From Bordetella sp. 02P26C-1 (GTDB lineage: Bacteria; Pseudomonadota; Gammaproteobacteria; Burkholderiales; Burkholderiaceae_B): a stretch of DNA of 64,000 bases. Made by a program: the position numbers and the translations under genes. The notes beneath the pieces were generated by a model that saw only the letters and a program-made list of their open reading frames with translations, was not told where the DNA came from and made no database searches. This document shows positions 1-7,955 of this stretch, piece after piece. The DNA is taken from NCBI RefSeq assembly GCF_009763255.1, contig NZ_WSJB01000022.1, positions 62,001 through 126,000 on the forward strand, in the 5' to 3' direction. Within the stretch, counting starts at the first letter, position 1. Each line of letters opens with the position of its first letter.

Positions 1-79
1 AGCGAACGCGAGCTGGGCTCCTCGGTTCAGCAACTGCTGTTCCTAATGCTGCGCAGGCTCAGGCATGCAGATTGCTAAA

Positions 80-97
80 CGTCGGACGAGTCCGACG
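80..97. repeat. 18-bp inverted repeat upstream of the DUF3309 gene
   Basis: CGTCGGAC and GTCCGACG form a perfect 8-bp inverted repeat with a 2-base centre, about 33 bases before the DUF3309 start codon. It could be an operator, or the hairpin of a terminator for a gene left of the window. No T-run follows it. Both readings are inference. Confidence 0.4.
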
Positions 98-130
98 CGG
101 TCGGATTGATTCGAAGGAGAAGAAAACATC

Positions 131-283
131 ATGTCTACGATATTGCTAGTGCTCTTGATTTTGCTCTTGGTTGGCGCCATTCCCGCGTGGCCCTACAGCC
201 GCAGCTGGGGCTACTATCCCAGCGGCGTCGTGGGCGTGCTGCTGATCATTCTGATCGTTATGCTCGTGACGGGCGGGATATAG
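131..283 (+). CDS. DUF3309 family small membrane peptide
   Basis: This is a 50-residue peptide, MSTILLVLLILLLVGAIPAW at its start, followed by a short YSRSWGYYPSG turn and a second hydrophobic stretch ending in MLVTGGI. Two membrane segments around a Trp/Tyr-rich loop are the hallmark of the DUF3309 family of tiny inner-membrane proteins, whose function is unknown. A good ribosome site (GAAGGAGA) lies just upstream. The 3' end overlaps the convergent treY gene by 26 bases. It is too short for many gene finders but the family pattern is clear. Confidence 0.75.
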   Translation: MSTILLVLLILLLVGAIPAWPYSRSWGYYPSGVVGVLLIILIVMLVTGGI

Positions 284-2840
284 CGCTGATTGCTTCGCTG
301 GTGGCGCATAGCGCCACCGGCCAATTTTCCAGCAGATCCGCCAGCGCGATTTGACCGTCTTGTTCAAGGGACAGTCCCCGTTCCGCCAACAAATCGTGCC
401 ATACCATCCCCGGTAAATGGGGCAATCGCAGACTCGTTCCTTCCCAGAAACGTCGCGCCGCCTGCGCATCGCCGCGTGCGTAGCCCGCGATTTGCCAGGC
501 GCAAAGGCGGGGAGCGACGGCGAGCGCCACGTGCCGCCCCGATCCGCGCAAGAACGCCACCACGTGCGCCGCGCGGGGGCCTACGGCGCATAGCGGGCGA
601 TAGGGCCCCCGGAAAATGGCGGGATCCGCCGCACGCAGTTGTAAGGCCCGGTGAATCAACGCCTGCTTGACCGCGCCCGTCTGCCAATGCCGTGGCGCGG
701 GTTCCGTGAGATTCTCGGTGGTGAGCAAAGCGCGGCGTAGCCCGTAATCGACTGGTCGGCGGTTATCGGGATCCACCATGCTGTAGTCCCATAGTTCCGT
801 TCCTTGATACAGGTCGGGGACGCCGGGCGTGGTGTTTCGCAGTAGCGTCTGGGCCATGCTGTTGATATGGCCGGGCGCGATCAACGAAGTGGCCACGCGC
901 GCGAGGGCGCGAAGCGCCTCGGGATCACCGGAACCAGGGTCCAGGATGTCGATGCAGGCCTGTGCGGCCGCTTCGTATTCGTTGTCCGGATCGGTCCACG
1001 TGGTGTGCTGTTTTGCTTCTCGCAGCGCCTTACGCTGCCAAGCGCGCACACGAGTCAACCATTCGTCGAGCTCTTGCGGATCGATGCTGTCGATGTCTTT
1101 GCTGGCCCAGTGAGCCGGCCATGCGCCCACCAAGGTCTGAAGCAGCATGTAGCGATCCGCTTGCGTATAGGCGTTCTCTGGCAGTAGAGCCAGGAACGCG
1201 TCCGCTGCGGCGTGCCAGTGTTGCGGGACCTCGGTGATCACCGCGAGTCTCGCGCGCGCATCCTCGCCGCGTTTATGGTCGTGGGTGGCTGTCGCCAGCA
1301 TGGTCAATGGCGTATGTCGCGCGCGCCAACGATTGCGCGCGTGAAAGCCGGTTGCTCCTAGCGCAAATCGTTGCGGCCATGCCCCGACTTCGTTACGCGA
1401 GAGCAGGGCGCCATGGCGATACCACAGGGTGTCTTCGAGTGATTTCGCGGCGAGTGCTGGCGTGACTTGTTGCAGCCGTTTGAGCGCGCTGCGTCCGTCC
1501 GGAGCGGGCGGGCTAGCAAGCCAGGACAAGAACTGCGCCAGTTTAGGATGATCGGATTCGGGCAGCAGGGCGCGCGCGCTGCGGGCGGCTTCATCCCAGT
1601 AGCTGTGATCAGATGTGCTTGCACCGCCGTCCTCAGCGTAGCTGCGATAGACAGGAAATGCGGCGAGCCAGGCTCCGATCACACGGTCCCAGACGGCGTC
1701 GTCAGCGCTGGACAGGGATGTCAGGCGGTTCCATGCGCGCATCAAGGTGCGCCGCTCGCTCACGAGATTGTGGCTAAGCAGATGCGCGCGGATGTCCTGT
1801 AATTGGCGTTTCAGGCGCGTGGAATCTCCGCCATATCGCTGCCATTGCGCCTGCAACGGCCGGCAGGCAGCCGGGTTGTGCAGCAGCGCGCCCACATCGT
1901 CCATGAAGTCATAACCTGAAGTCCCCTCCACAGGCCAGCGATGGTCGACCGCTTCCTGCGGCGCGAGGATTTTTTCCACCACGATATACGGTTCGCGATC
2001 AAATACGGCCTCGCGCATCGCGTCACGCAACTGCCGCAAATAGGCGCCCGGTTCGGCTAACCCGTCCACATGATCAATGCGCAGGCCGTCCACCATGCCT
2101 TGTTTGTAGAGCGAAAGGGGCAAGGCATGGACGGCTTTGAAGACCGTGGGATCTTCGACCCGCAGGCCCACGAGTTCGGTCACTTCGAAAAAACGACGCC
2201 AGTTGAGTTCGGCCGCCGCCCGACGCCAATAGGCGAGTTCATAATGTTGTTGCTGTAGCAACGCATCGAGGAATGCGAAACTCTCCGGACTATCGGGCGC
2301 GCTGGTATAGCGCACCAGTTCCAAGGGGTCTGGCATTCCGGAGACAGGCAGCGCTTGCCCCCCCGCCAGTACGACCGGCACGCCATCTTGTTTGCCCAGG
2401 CGAATTTCACCCGCGCGCAGTGCGTCTTCATATGGCTGGCCCAAAATCGGCAGTAGCACCTTGCCTGAATACACAGACCAATCGATATCGAAGAAAGCGG
2501 CATACGCGCTACCACGGCCATGGCGCAATACATCGCGCCACCATGGATTGCGGGCGTCGGCAGCCATATGATTAGGGACGATATCCAGTATCAGCCCCAT
2601 ACGCCGCGCGCGCGCGGCTTCGGCCAGGCGTTGCAACGCGGCGTGGCCGCCGAGTTCGGGACTGACGCATGTGGGATCCAGCACGTCGTAGCCATGGTTG
2701 GACCCGGGGCGCGCCTGCGTGACCGGGGACAGGTACAAATGGCTGATGCCCAAGGCGGCGAAGTAATCGATCTGCGCGCGTGCCGCGTCCAAGGGGAAAT
2801 CGGCATGGAGCTGTAATCTGGCGGTAGCGCGTGGTGTCAT
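258..2840 (-). CDS. treY: malto-oligosyltrehalose synthase TreY
   Basis: An 860-residue GH13 enzyme that isomerises the reducing-end alpha-1,4 linkage of a maltodextrin to alpha-1,1, giving maltooligosyltrehalose, the substrate of TreZ. Visible GH13 motifs are DIVPNHMA near residues 86-93, GLRIDHVDGL with the nucleophile Asp near 256, and VVEKIL with the acid Glu near 289. Length is slightly above the usual 700-850. The ATG at 2840 is preferred over an in-frame TTG at 2855; neither has a strong ribosome site. It follows the alpha/beta hydrolase with a short gap and is probably its operon partner. Unusually it is not beside treZ, which lies about 37 kb away in the glycogen operon. Confidence 0.93.
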   Translation of the reverse strand: MTPRATARLQLHADFPLDAARAQIDYFAALGISHLYLSPVTQARPGSNHGYDVLDPTCVSPELGGHAALQRLAEAARARRMGLILDIVPNHMAADARNPWWRDVLRHGRGSAYAAFFDIDWSVYSGKVLLPILGQPYEDALRAGEIRLGKQDGVPVVLAGGQALPVSGMPDPLELVRYTSAPDSPESFAFLDALLQQQHYELAYWRRAAAELNWRRFFEVTELVGLRVEDPTVFKAVHALPLSLYKQGMVDGLRIDHVDGLAEPGAYLRQLRDAMREAVFDREPYIVVEKILAPQEAVDHRWPVEGTSGYDFMDDVGALLHNPAACRPLQAQWQRYGGDSTRLKRQLQDIRAHLLSHNLVSERRTLMRAWNRLTSLSSADDAVWDRVIGAWLAAFPVYRSYAEDGGASTSDHSYWDEAARSARALLPESDHPKLAQFLSWLASPPAPDGRSALKRLQQVTPALAAKSLEDTLWYRHGALLSRNEVGAWPQRFALGATGFHARNRWRARHTPLTMLATATHDHKRGEDARARLAVITEVPQHWHAAADAFLALLPENAYTQADRYMLLQTLVGAWPAHWASKDIDSIDPQELDEWLTRVRAWQRKALREAKQHTTWTDPDNEYEAAAQACIDILDPGSGDPEALRALARVATSLIAPGHINSMAQTLLRNTTPGVPDLYQGTELWDYSMVDPDNRRPVDYGLRRALLTTENLTEPAPRHWQTGAVKQALIHRALQLRAADPAIFRGPYRPLCAVGPRAAHVVAFLRGSGRHVALAVAPRLCAWQIAGYARGDAQAARRFWEGTSLRLPHLPGMVWHDLLAERGLSLEQDGQIALADLLENWPVALCATSEAISAISRPSRA

Positions 2841-2864
2841 GGTGGTTGATATCAAGGCAAGGGT

Positions 2865-3629
2865 TCAAAGGCTGACGCGCAGGACGGGGCTTTGCCCCGA
2901 CCGTGCGCCCATCACCATTTCGGTAATCCAGTTGACCAGCACCGAGGTATAGGCGCGTTGCGCAGTTTTTTCAGTCAGGGCGTGATCGGCGCCGTCGATG
3001 ATTCGATGCGTCATGGAATGCGCGCGCCGGAACGCCGAGCGATAGCTCATGATGGTCGAATGGGGGATAAAGTCATCTTTCTCTGACTCGACAATGAGTA
3101 CGTCGCCCGCAAACGTGGCGCATGCCGCCAGCGCGCGATTTTCCTCGGGGCTGACGTAGCTGCTGCGATAGCTGCGTAACACCTCGCGATTAAGCTGATG
3201 TTTGGGCTTGAACCATTCGTCGTCGCGATACAGTGCGGGCACATGCAGGGCCAGCCACCGCACTTTACGCAAACCCGTGAGGATGGCCCCCAAGTACGCG
3301 CCATAGCTGCTGCCAACCACGGCGATTTCACCGTTCTCGACGGCCGGGTGTGCCGCGAGGCGATCGTACGCGGCCATGATGTCGTGGAGATTGTCGTCGC
3401 GCGAAACGAGTTCGCGCTTGTCTTCAGTAGCCGCATGGCCCCGCAGGTCGAAGGTCAAGCAAACGCAGCCCAGCCCCGCAATACCGGCCGCGCGCTTGAG
3501 GTCAAAAGTCTGACTGCCACCCCAGCCATGAATGAATAGCACCCCCGGGATTTTGCTGCTGGGCGTGAGCAGGGTGGCATCGAGCCGCTCATCGGCCACC
3601 GGGATTTGGATTACATCACTGTGCGCCAT
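2865..3629 (-). CDS. alpha/beta hydrolase (dienelactone-hydrolase/BAAT-like)
   Basis: A 254-residue cytoplasmic alpha/beta-hydrolase fold protein. It shows the oxyanion-region motif FIHGWGGS, a nucleophile elbow VGSSYGAYLG (Ser in G-S-S-Y-G), an acid segment IVESEKDDFIPHS and the late His in IDGADHALTEK, so the catalytic triad looks complete. The substrate is not predictable from sequence. The ATG at 3629 is chosen because homology-like sequence starts at MAHSDVIQI; an open frame continues upstream to 3875 inside the DUF3182 gene and is a shadow. It overlaps the DUF3182 gene by 14 bases and precedes treY by 24 bases, so the three genes look like one transcript. Confidence 0.85.
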   Translation of the reverse strand: MAHSDVIQIPVADERLDATLLTPSSKIPGVLFIHGWGGSQTFDLKRAAGIAGLGCVCLTFDLRGHAATEDKRELVSRDDNLHDIMAAYDRLAAHPAVENGEIAVVGSSYGAYLGAILTGLRKVRWLALHVPALYRDDEWFKPKHQLNREVLRSYRSSYVSPEENRALAACATFAGDVLIVESEKDDFIPHSTIMSYRSAFRRAHSMTHRIIDGADHALTEKTAQRAYTSVLVNWITEMVMGARSGQSPVLRVSL

Positions 3630-4722
3630 CGCTGCCCCCTTTACCAATTCCGCCGGTTTTTGTGATCCAGCCCGCGCGGCTATCCTCGCCCGAATAAACC
3701 AGATGCGACTCCTCAAACGGGCGCGGATGTCGTCCGTATACCTCGCACGTATAGGCATCGACCTCGCTCGCTGAGGCATTTTGGGCGAAGTACAACATCG
3801 CGGAGAGCTCGGCGATACTCGCGCCGCCGGCGCGCCACGATTGCTCCAACACCCCGAGGCGCGTTTGGCCATCATAATCGCGCCCGATCACCACGTCATA
3901 ATTCCGGCGAGAAGCAATCAGGGCTGGATAGGCCCGGTTAACGGCCGCATCGTATTGCACGGCCAGTTGCGCGGCGCGACGCATGTCCGCATCGGTCGCC
4001 ATGCCTGCGAGCGTGTGTACGTCGCCTCGTACACATCGCAGCGACGACCCGCCATAGACAAGTTCGCCCTGATTGTCCGGCGTCAGGCACTGCGTACCGG
4101 TATACGCGATATGGTGTGGCCCGACGCGGCACCAGCCGACGCTGAACGTGCGCACGTCTGTCAAATTCTCTTCGAGCACGAGGCCGCCTTCAGCGTCCGA
4201 CGTTTCAATGGCACGCTGCAGAGCGGTCGCGTCCTCCACCACACACTGCCCGCGGCCCGCGTTCGCATAGATGGGCTTTAGCCGGACCGGTCCGCGCTGC
4301 ATTAGCGCGCGTCCGGCCGAGAGCGCGTCGTCTCGAGTAAAGACCGTGTAGCCGGTCAAAACGGCATCGCCCAAGTCCCCACCAAGAACCGCATTCCATC
4401 CCTCCGGGGCCTGCGACGACGCTTGCCACAATCCATGCGTTACTGCCTTTGTCGCGACAAAACCGTGTGGAACGATCCCGCCAAAAAGCCGGGATTCATC
4501 GGTTATCTCCACATCGTCGATGTTGGCGACCAGGGTATGGTCAGGCACGTAGTAGGTAGAGTCCGTCAATGCAGGCTCCGCCGACTCGCGTACAGCGCAG
4601 CCTAGTAGCGATGCAAGCAGTGAGGCCATGCGCGACTGTGAGGCGACCTCATGTTCGGAGGCTTCGGCACGTCGCGGATAGGCGAGCACGCAGGCGGGAG
4701 ATTGTTTGAGTGTAGGTGTCAT
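3616..4722 (-). CDS. DUF3182 family protein (ATP-grasp-like)
   Basis: A 368-residue protein of the DUF3182 family, whose members resemble ATP-grasp ligases. Supporting segments are GPVRLKPIYANAGRGQCVVE (a lysine plus a glycine-rich loop as in ATP-grasp nucleotide binding), a central GLVLEENL acidic stretch and FEESHLVYSG near the end. The ligated substrate, if any, is unknown. The ATG at 4722 (MTPTLKQS) has GGGGAG just upstream; an alternative ATG lies at 4734. It heads a probable operon with the hydrolase and treY, which hints at a stress or compatible-solute role, but that is inference from position only. Confidence 0.75.
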   Translation of the reverse strand: MTPTLKQSPACVLAYPRRAEASEHEVASQSRMASLLASLLGCAVRESAEPALTDSTYYVPDHTLVANIDDVEITDESRLFGGIVPHGFVATKAVTHGLWQASSQAPEGWNAVLGGDLGDAVLTGYTVFTRDDALSAGRALMQRGPVRLKPIYANAGRGQCVVEDATALQRAIETSDAEGGLVLEENLTDVRTFSVGWCRVGPHHIAYTGTQCLTPDNQGELVYGGSSLRCVRGDVHTLAGMATDADMRRAAQLAVQYDAAVNRAYPALIASRRNYDVVIGRDYDGQTRLGVLEQSWRAGGASIAELSAMLYFAQNASASEVDAYTCEVYGRHPRPFEESHLVYSGEDSRAGWITKTGGIGKGGSDGAQ

Positions 4723-4757
4723 GACACTCCCCATAGCAAGGCCTATGCCTGTTTAGA

Positions 4758-5753
4758 TCAGCCGACAGCGCGACGCGATCGGGCCTTCTGAGCGCTCCAT
4801 TTCATTTCGAGCACCCCATAGGCAATCAAGGCGATGACCAGAGGAATGAGAAAATACACGGCGCGATAAACGAGCACGGCCGCGATCACTTCCGAGGCGG
4901 GCATGAATTTGCTCAACGCGGCCGCGGTGAGCGCTTCCGTGGTGCCCAGCCCTCCGGGTACGCGAACAATCAGGGCGGCGACGCTGCAGTACAGCAGTAC
5001 CCCCAGGACGGCGGCATACGGGATTTTGCCTTGCAACACCACATAAAAAACCAAGCCCATCAGACCCCATGACATGGCGGACGCGATACATTGTCCCGCC
5101 GCCATCTTCACCGTCGGCAGCACGACGCGCCAGCGCTTGATCGTCCAGGCGCGACCGGGATGGCGCCAGCACGCCCAAACATAAAACGCGGATACCGCCA
5201 GGAGTATCACGCCGACGATACGTAGCCCAGCCTGACCCCCAGGAGTACCGGCAGGCAAAGGCACAAGGCCGCTAAGAAACACGGCGCCAGCCAACCACCC
5301 AAAACCCAGCCAGTTTGAAATCGCCGAAAACAGGGCTACCCGCGTCGGCACGGATTTGCGATAACCGAGGCGCAAATAAAAGCGCAACCGCGCGCCAAAG
5401 CCTCCGATGATCGTGCCCAGGTTGATGTTCAGCGCGTAGCTCAGCATCGCAAAACCCAGCACCTTACGGTTGGGCATGTCATGCTTGACATAGCGTTTGC
5501 CCAGCAGGTCCATACTGGCATAGGCGAAATAGGCCGCGACGGCGACGCCCAGCGCGAGTGCGATGAGGCTTTTGGGCATCTCGCGCACGGCGCGCCGGAC
5601 GTCCGGCCAGTCCACATCGCGCGCCAAGAAATAAAGCAGCCCCACTACGACAGCCAGCAGGCAAAGCGCCAGTCCACGCCGCACTAACCGGCGCGTCCGT
5701 TTGGGCAGCTGTGACCAGCGTCGCCCGACATTGTTCATCGTGAGTGCTTGCAT
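4758..5753 (-). CDS. ybhN: YbhN/UPF0104 family inner-membrane protein (LPG synthase TM-like)
   Basis: A 331-residue polytopic membrane protein with about eight hydrophobic segments, beginning with LALCLLAVVVGLLYFLARDV and ending near FLIPLVIALIAYGVL. It belongs to the lysylphosphatidylglycerol-synthase transmembrane / UPF0104 family, including the segment GGFGARLRFYLRLGYRK typical of it. In E. coli ybhN, clsB and ybhP form a conserved cluster, and the same three families are adjacent here in the same direction, which supports the assignment. The start has AAAGGA six bases upstream. A role in envelope lipid handling is likely but not established. Confidence 0.85.
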   Translation of the reverse strand: MQALTMNNVGRRWSQLPKRTRRLVRRGLALCLLAVVVGLLYFLARDVDWPDVRRAVREMPKSLIALALGVAVAAYFAYASMDLLGKRYVKHDMPNRKVLGFAMLSYALNINLGTIIGGFGARLRFYLRLGYRKSVPTRVALFSAISNWLGFGWLAGAVFLSGLVPLPAGTPGGQAGLRIVGVILLAVSAFYVWACWRHPGRAWTIKRWRVVLPTVKMAAGQCIASAMSWGLMGLVFYVVLQGKIPYAAVLGVLLYCSVAALIVRVPGGLGTTEALTAAALSKFMPASEVIAAVLVYRAVYFLIPLVIALIAYGVLEMKWSAQKARSRRAVG

Positions 5754-5763
5754 GGAAAATCCT

Positions 5764-6960
5764 TTATTCTTGTACTGTTTCTTGCACGGTCTCGACGGGC
5801 ATGGGCCTGACGCGCTGCAGTTTCGGCTTGTGGGCCGGCAGACTGCCTACCCAGGCGGGGAACCGCCTGAGAATGTGAAAGACCACCACGCCCACCCACA
5901 TGCGTCGTAGCCGGCGCGTCGCCATCGCGGCGCGGGGAATCAACGAGCAGTCTTCCTGCATCAACCGGTCGACGCGCTGCCGTAACGCGGTATTGAGTTT
6001 GCGATCCCGCACCACCACATTCGCCTCAAGGTTCAAGGCCAAGCTGAATGGATCGAGGTTGCTCGATCCGACAGTTACCCAGTCGTCATCGAAGCAGGCG
6101 ACTTTCGCGTGCAGCGGGCGGCGGCAATACTCATAGATTTCCACCCCGGAGTCGATCAAGTAGTCGTAAAGCATGGTGGCCGCGAACCGCGCGATGCGCA
6201 TGTCCGGCTCGCCTTGTAAAACGAGGCGCACACGCACCCCCCGGCGAGCGGCTTTGGCCAATTCGCGCAACAATCGATAGCCGGGGAAGAAATAGGCATT
6301 GGCGATCAGCACATCGCTACGCGCGCCACGCAAGCAGGTGCGATACATCCGCTCGATATCCTTGCGATGCTTTTGGTTATCGCGCACGACCAGCCGTCCG
6401 GCTCCGTCTTCCGTCGGCAGGGGACCCAGCCCGCGCGCGATAGGCAGGCGTTTGCCCTGTACCGTGGCGCGCATAAAGGCCGCAATGTTTTGACTTAAGG
6501 GCCCGCGAATGCGGACCGCATAATCCTGCTTGGCTTGGTCTCCATATTCGACCAAATGGTCTTCGGAAAAATTAATTCCTCCAACGAACGATAGCTCGTC
6601 ATCGATGACCACCAGCTTGCGATGCATGCGGCGAAACAGATGCACGCGCATGCCCATCAACCGTGGCCGGGGATCGAATACGTGAACACGTACGCCCACC
6701 CCGACAAGCTCGTCGATGAACTCTTTCGTCAGCGGGTCGCTGCCATAACCATCGATCAAGATCACGACCTTCACACCGCGCTGCGCCGCGGCAACCAGCT
6801 TTTTCTGCAGCGAACGTCCGACAGGGTCGTCATAGAGGATGAACGTCTCTAGTAATACTTCGCGCTGAGCCTGGTCGATCGCGGCCTCGACAGCCGGATA
6901 GAACGCGTTGCCATTTTCAAGCAGATCAAATGTGTTTCCTGTGTACCAACCTGTATTCAT
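5764..6960 (-). CDS. clsB: cardiolipin synthase B (phospholipase D family)
   Basis: A 398-residue member of the phospholipase D superfamily with two HKD signatures, HRKLVVIDDELSFVGG and HAKVACFDDDWVTVGSSN, each followed by the conserved Gly-Gly or Gly-Ser. ClsB-type enzymes make cardiolipin at the inner membrane and lack the N-terminal membrane segments of ClsA; this protein also begins directly with the catalytic region (GNTFDLLENGNAFYPAV). The start codon overlaps the stop of the ybhP-like gene as ATGA, which indicates translational coupling. The ybhN-like gene follows after ten bases. Confidence 0.9.
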   Translation of the reverse strand: MNTGWYTGNTFDLLENGNAFYPAVEAAIDQAQREVLLETFILYDDPVGRSLQKKLVAAAQRGVKVVILIDGYGSDPLTKEFIDELVGVGVRVHVFDPRPRLMGMRVHLFRRMHRKLVVIDDELSFVGGINFSEDHLVEYGDQAKQDYAVRIRGPLSQNIAAFMRATVQGKRLPIARGLGPLPTEDGAGRLVVRDNQKHRKDIERMYRTCLRGARSDVLIANAYFFPGYRLLRELAKAARRGVRVRLVLQGEPDMRIARFAATMLYDYLIDSGVEIYEYCRRPLHAKVACFDDDWVTVGSSNLDPFSLALNLEANVVVRDRKLNTALRQRVDRLMQEDCSLIPRAAMATRRLRRMWVGVVVFHILRRFPAWVGSLPAHKPKLQRVRPMPVETVQETVQE

Positions 6961-7724
6961 AACGAGATCTCCGCAGTCAGCGGAACATGGTCCGAGAGCC
7001 GGGCCCAGACGCGCGAGGTCTGGGGCTCCGGGCGCGAGGCACGCACGCCTCGTACGTAAATCCGATCTAGACGCAATACCGGGCAGATGGCGGGGTACGA
7101 CCGGGCAGGGCGGCCATAGTGCATCGTGAACACCTCACGAACATGGCAGCGAGCCAGCGCTCGGTCGGCACGTCGGCGCCAATCGTTAAAGTCGCCCGCG
7201 ATCACCAGCGGCTCGTCGTTGGGTACATGCAGCTGGGTCAATTCGCACAGCTGTTGGAGCTGCCGCTGACGATGGTCTTCGCGCAGTCCCAGATGGACGC
7301 AGACTGCGTGCAGAGGCTGCTGCAATTCCGGTGGACGCAAGACGCAGTGCAGGACGCCGCGAGGCTCTTTGCCAGAGACGCTGACGTCGTGGTTGTTCCA
7401 ACTCTCAATTGGGTAGCGCGAAAGAATCGCGTTGCCGTGATGACCCTCCGGATAAACCGCATTGCGTCCGTAAGCGAAATCCGACCACAGCGTATCCGCC
7501 AGATATTCATATTGCGATTGCGCGGGCCAGTCAGGCAATCTGCCCGCGTGGCCTTCGTGCGCGCCGACAATCTCTTGCAGAAACACGATGTCCGGCGAGG
7601 CTTCGCGCAGGGCCTCTCTGAGGTCGTGCAACATGAACCGCCGATTGAAACTAGTAAACCCCTTGTGCGTGTTGACTGTCAGCAGCCTCAGTGTGAAACC
7701 GCTGGCGTCGCGCTGTGGTTGCAT
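6957..7724 (-). CDS. ybhP: endonuclease/exonuclease/phosphatase family protein (YbhP-like)
   Basis: A 255-residue EEP-fold metal-dependent hydrolase. Visible elements are LLTVNTHKGF at the N-terminus (Asn), IVFLQEIVGAH (metal-binding Glu), VCVHLGLREDHR (His), IAGDFNDWR (Asp/Asn pair) and the terminal SDHVPL (Asp-His). All active-site residues of the family are present. It is the first gene of the ybhP-clsB-ybhN block, with AGGAGA upstream of its ATG. The physiological substrate is unknown; in this cluster a phosphoester of a membrane lipid or headgroup is plausible but unproven. Confidence 0.85.
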   Translation of the reverse strand: MQPQRDASGFTLRLLTVNTHKGFTSFNRRFMLHDLREALREASPDIVFLQEIVGAHEGHAGRLPDWPAQSQYEYLADTLWSDFAYGRNAVYPEGHHGNAILSRYPIESWNNHDVSVSGKEPRGVLHCVLRPPELQQPLHAVCVHLGLREDHRQRQLQQLCELTQLHVPNDEPLVIAGDFNDWRRRADRALARCHVREVFTMHYGRPARSYPAICPVLRLDRIYVRGVRASRPEPQTSRVWARLSDHVPLTAEISL

Positions 7725-7955
7725 GCTGTCTCCTGGTTTGATCGCGCACCATGCAGAGCAAGCTGCGTGCCCGGAGGAAACGAGGCCAATATGTGGGGTG
7801 GAGCGCCGTGGCTAGCTTGTACCGGGCAAATGTCCGGGCCGGCCCGCAACCTGGCGCCCGCCGCATCCATTCGGGGCGGAGGCCGCGCATAGCGCTTCCC
7901 TAGGTACACAAGTTGCGGCCCCTGAACATCTCGCAATTCGCTCATGGGGGCTCAG

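Noticed and set aside
7119-7892. 257-residue plus-strand frame opposite the ybhP-like gene
   Set aside because: Antisense to a gene with a complete EEP active site; the sequence has no coding motif.
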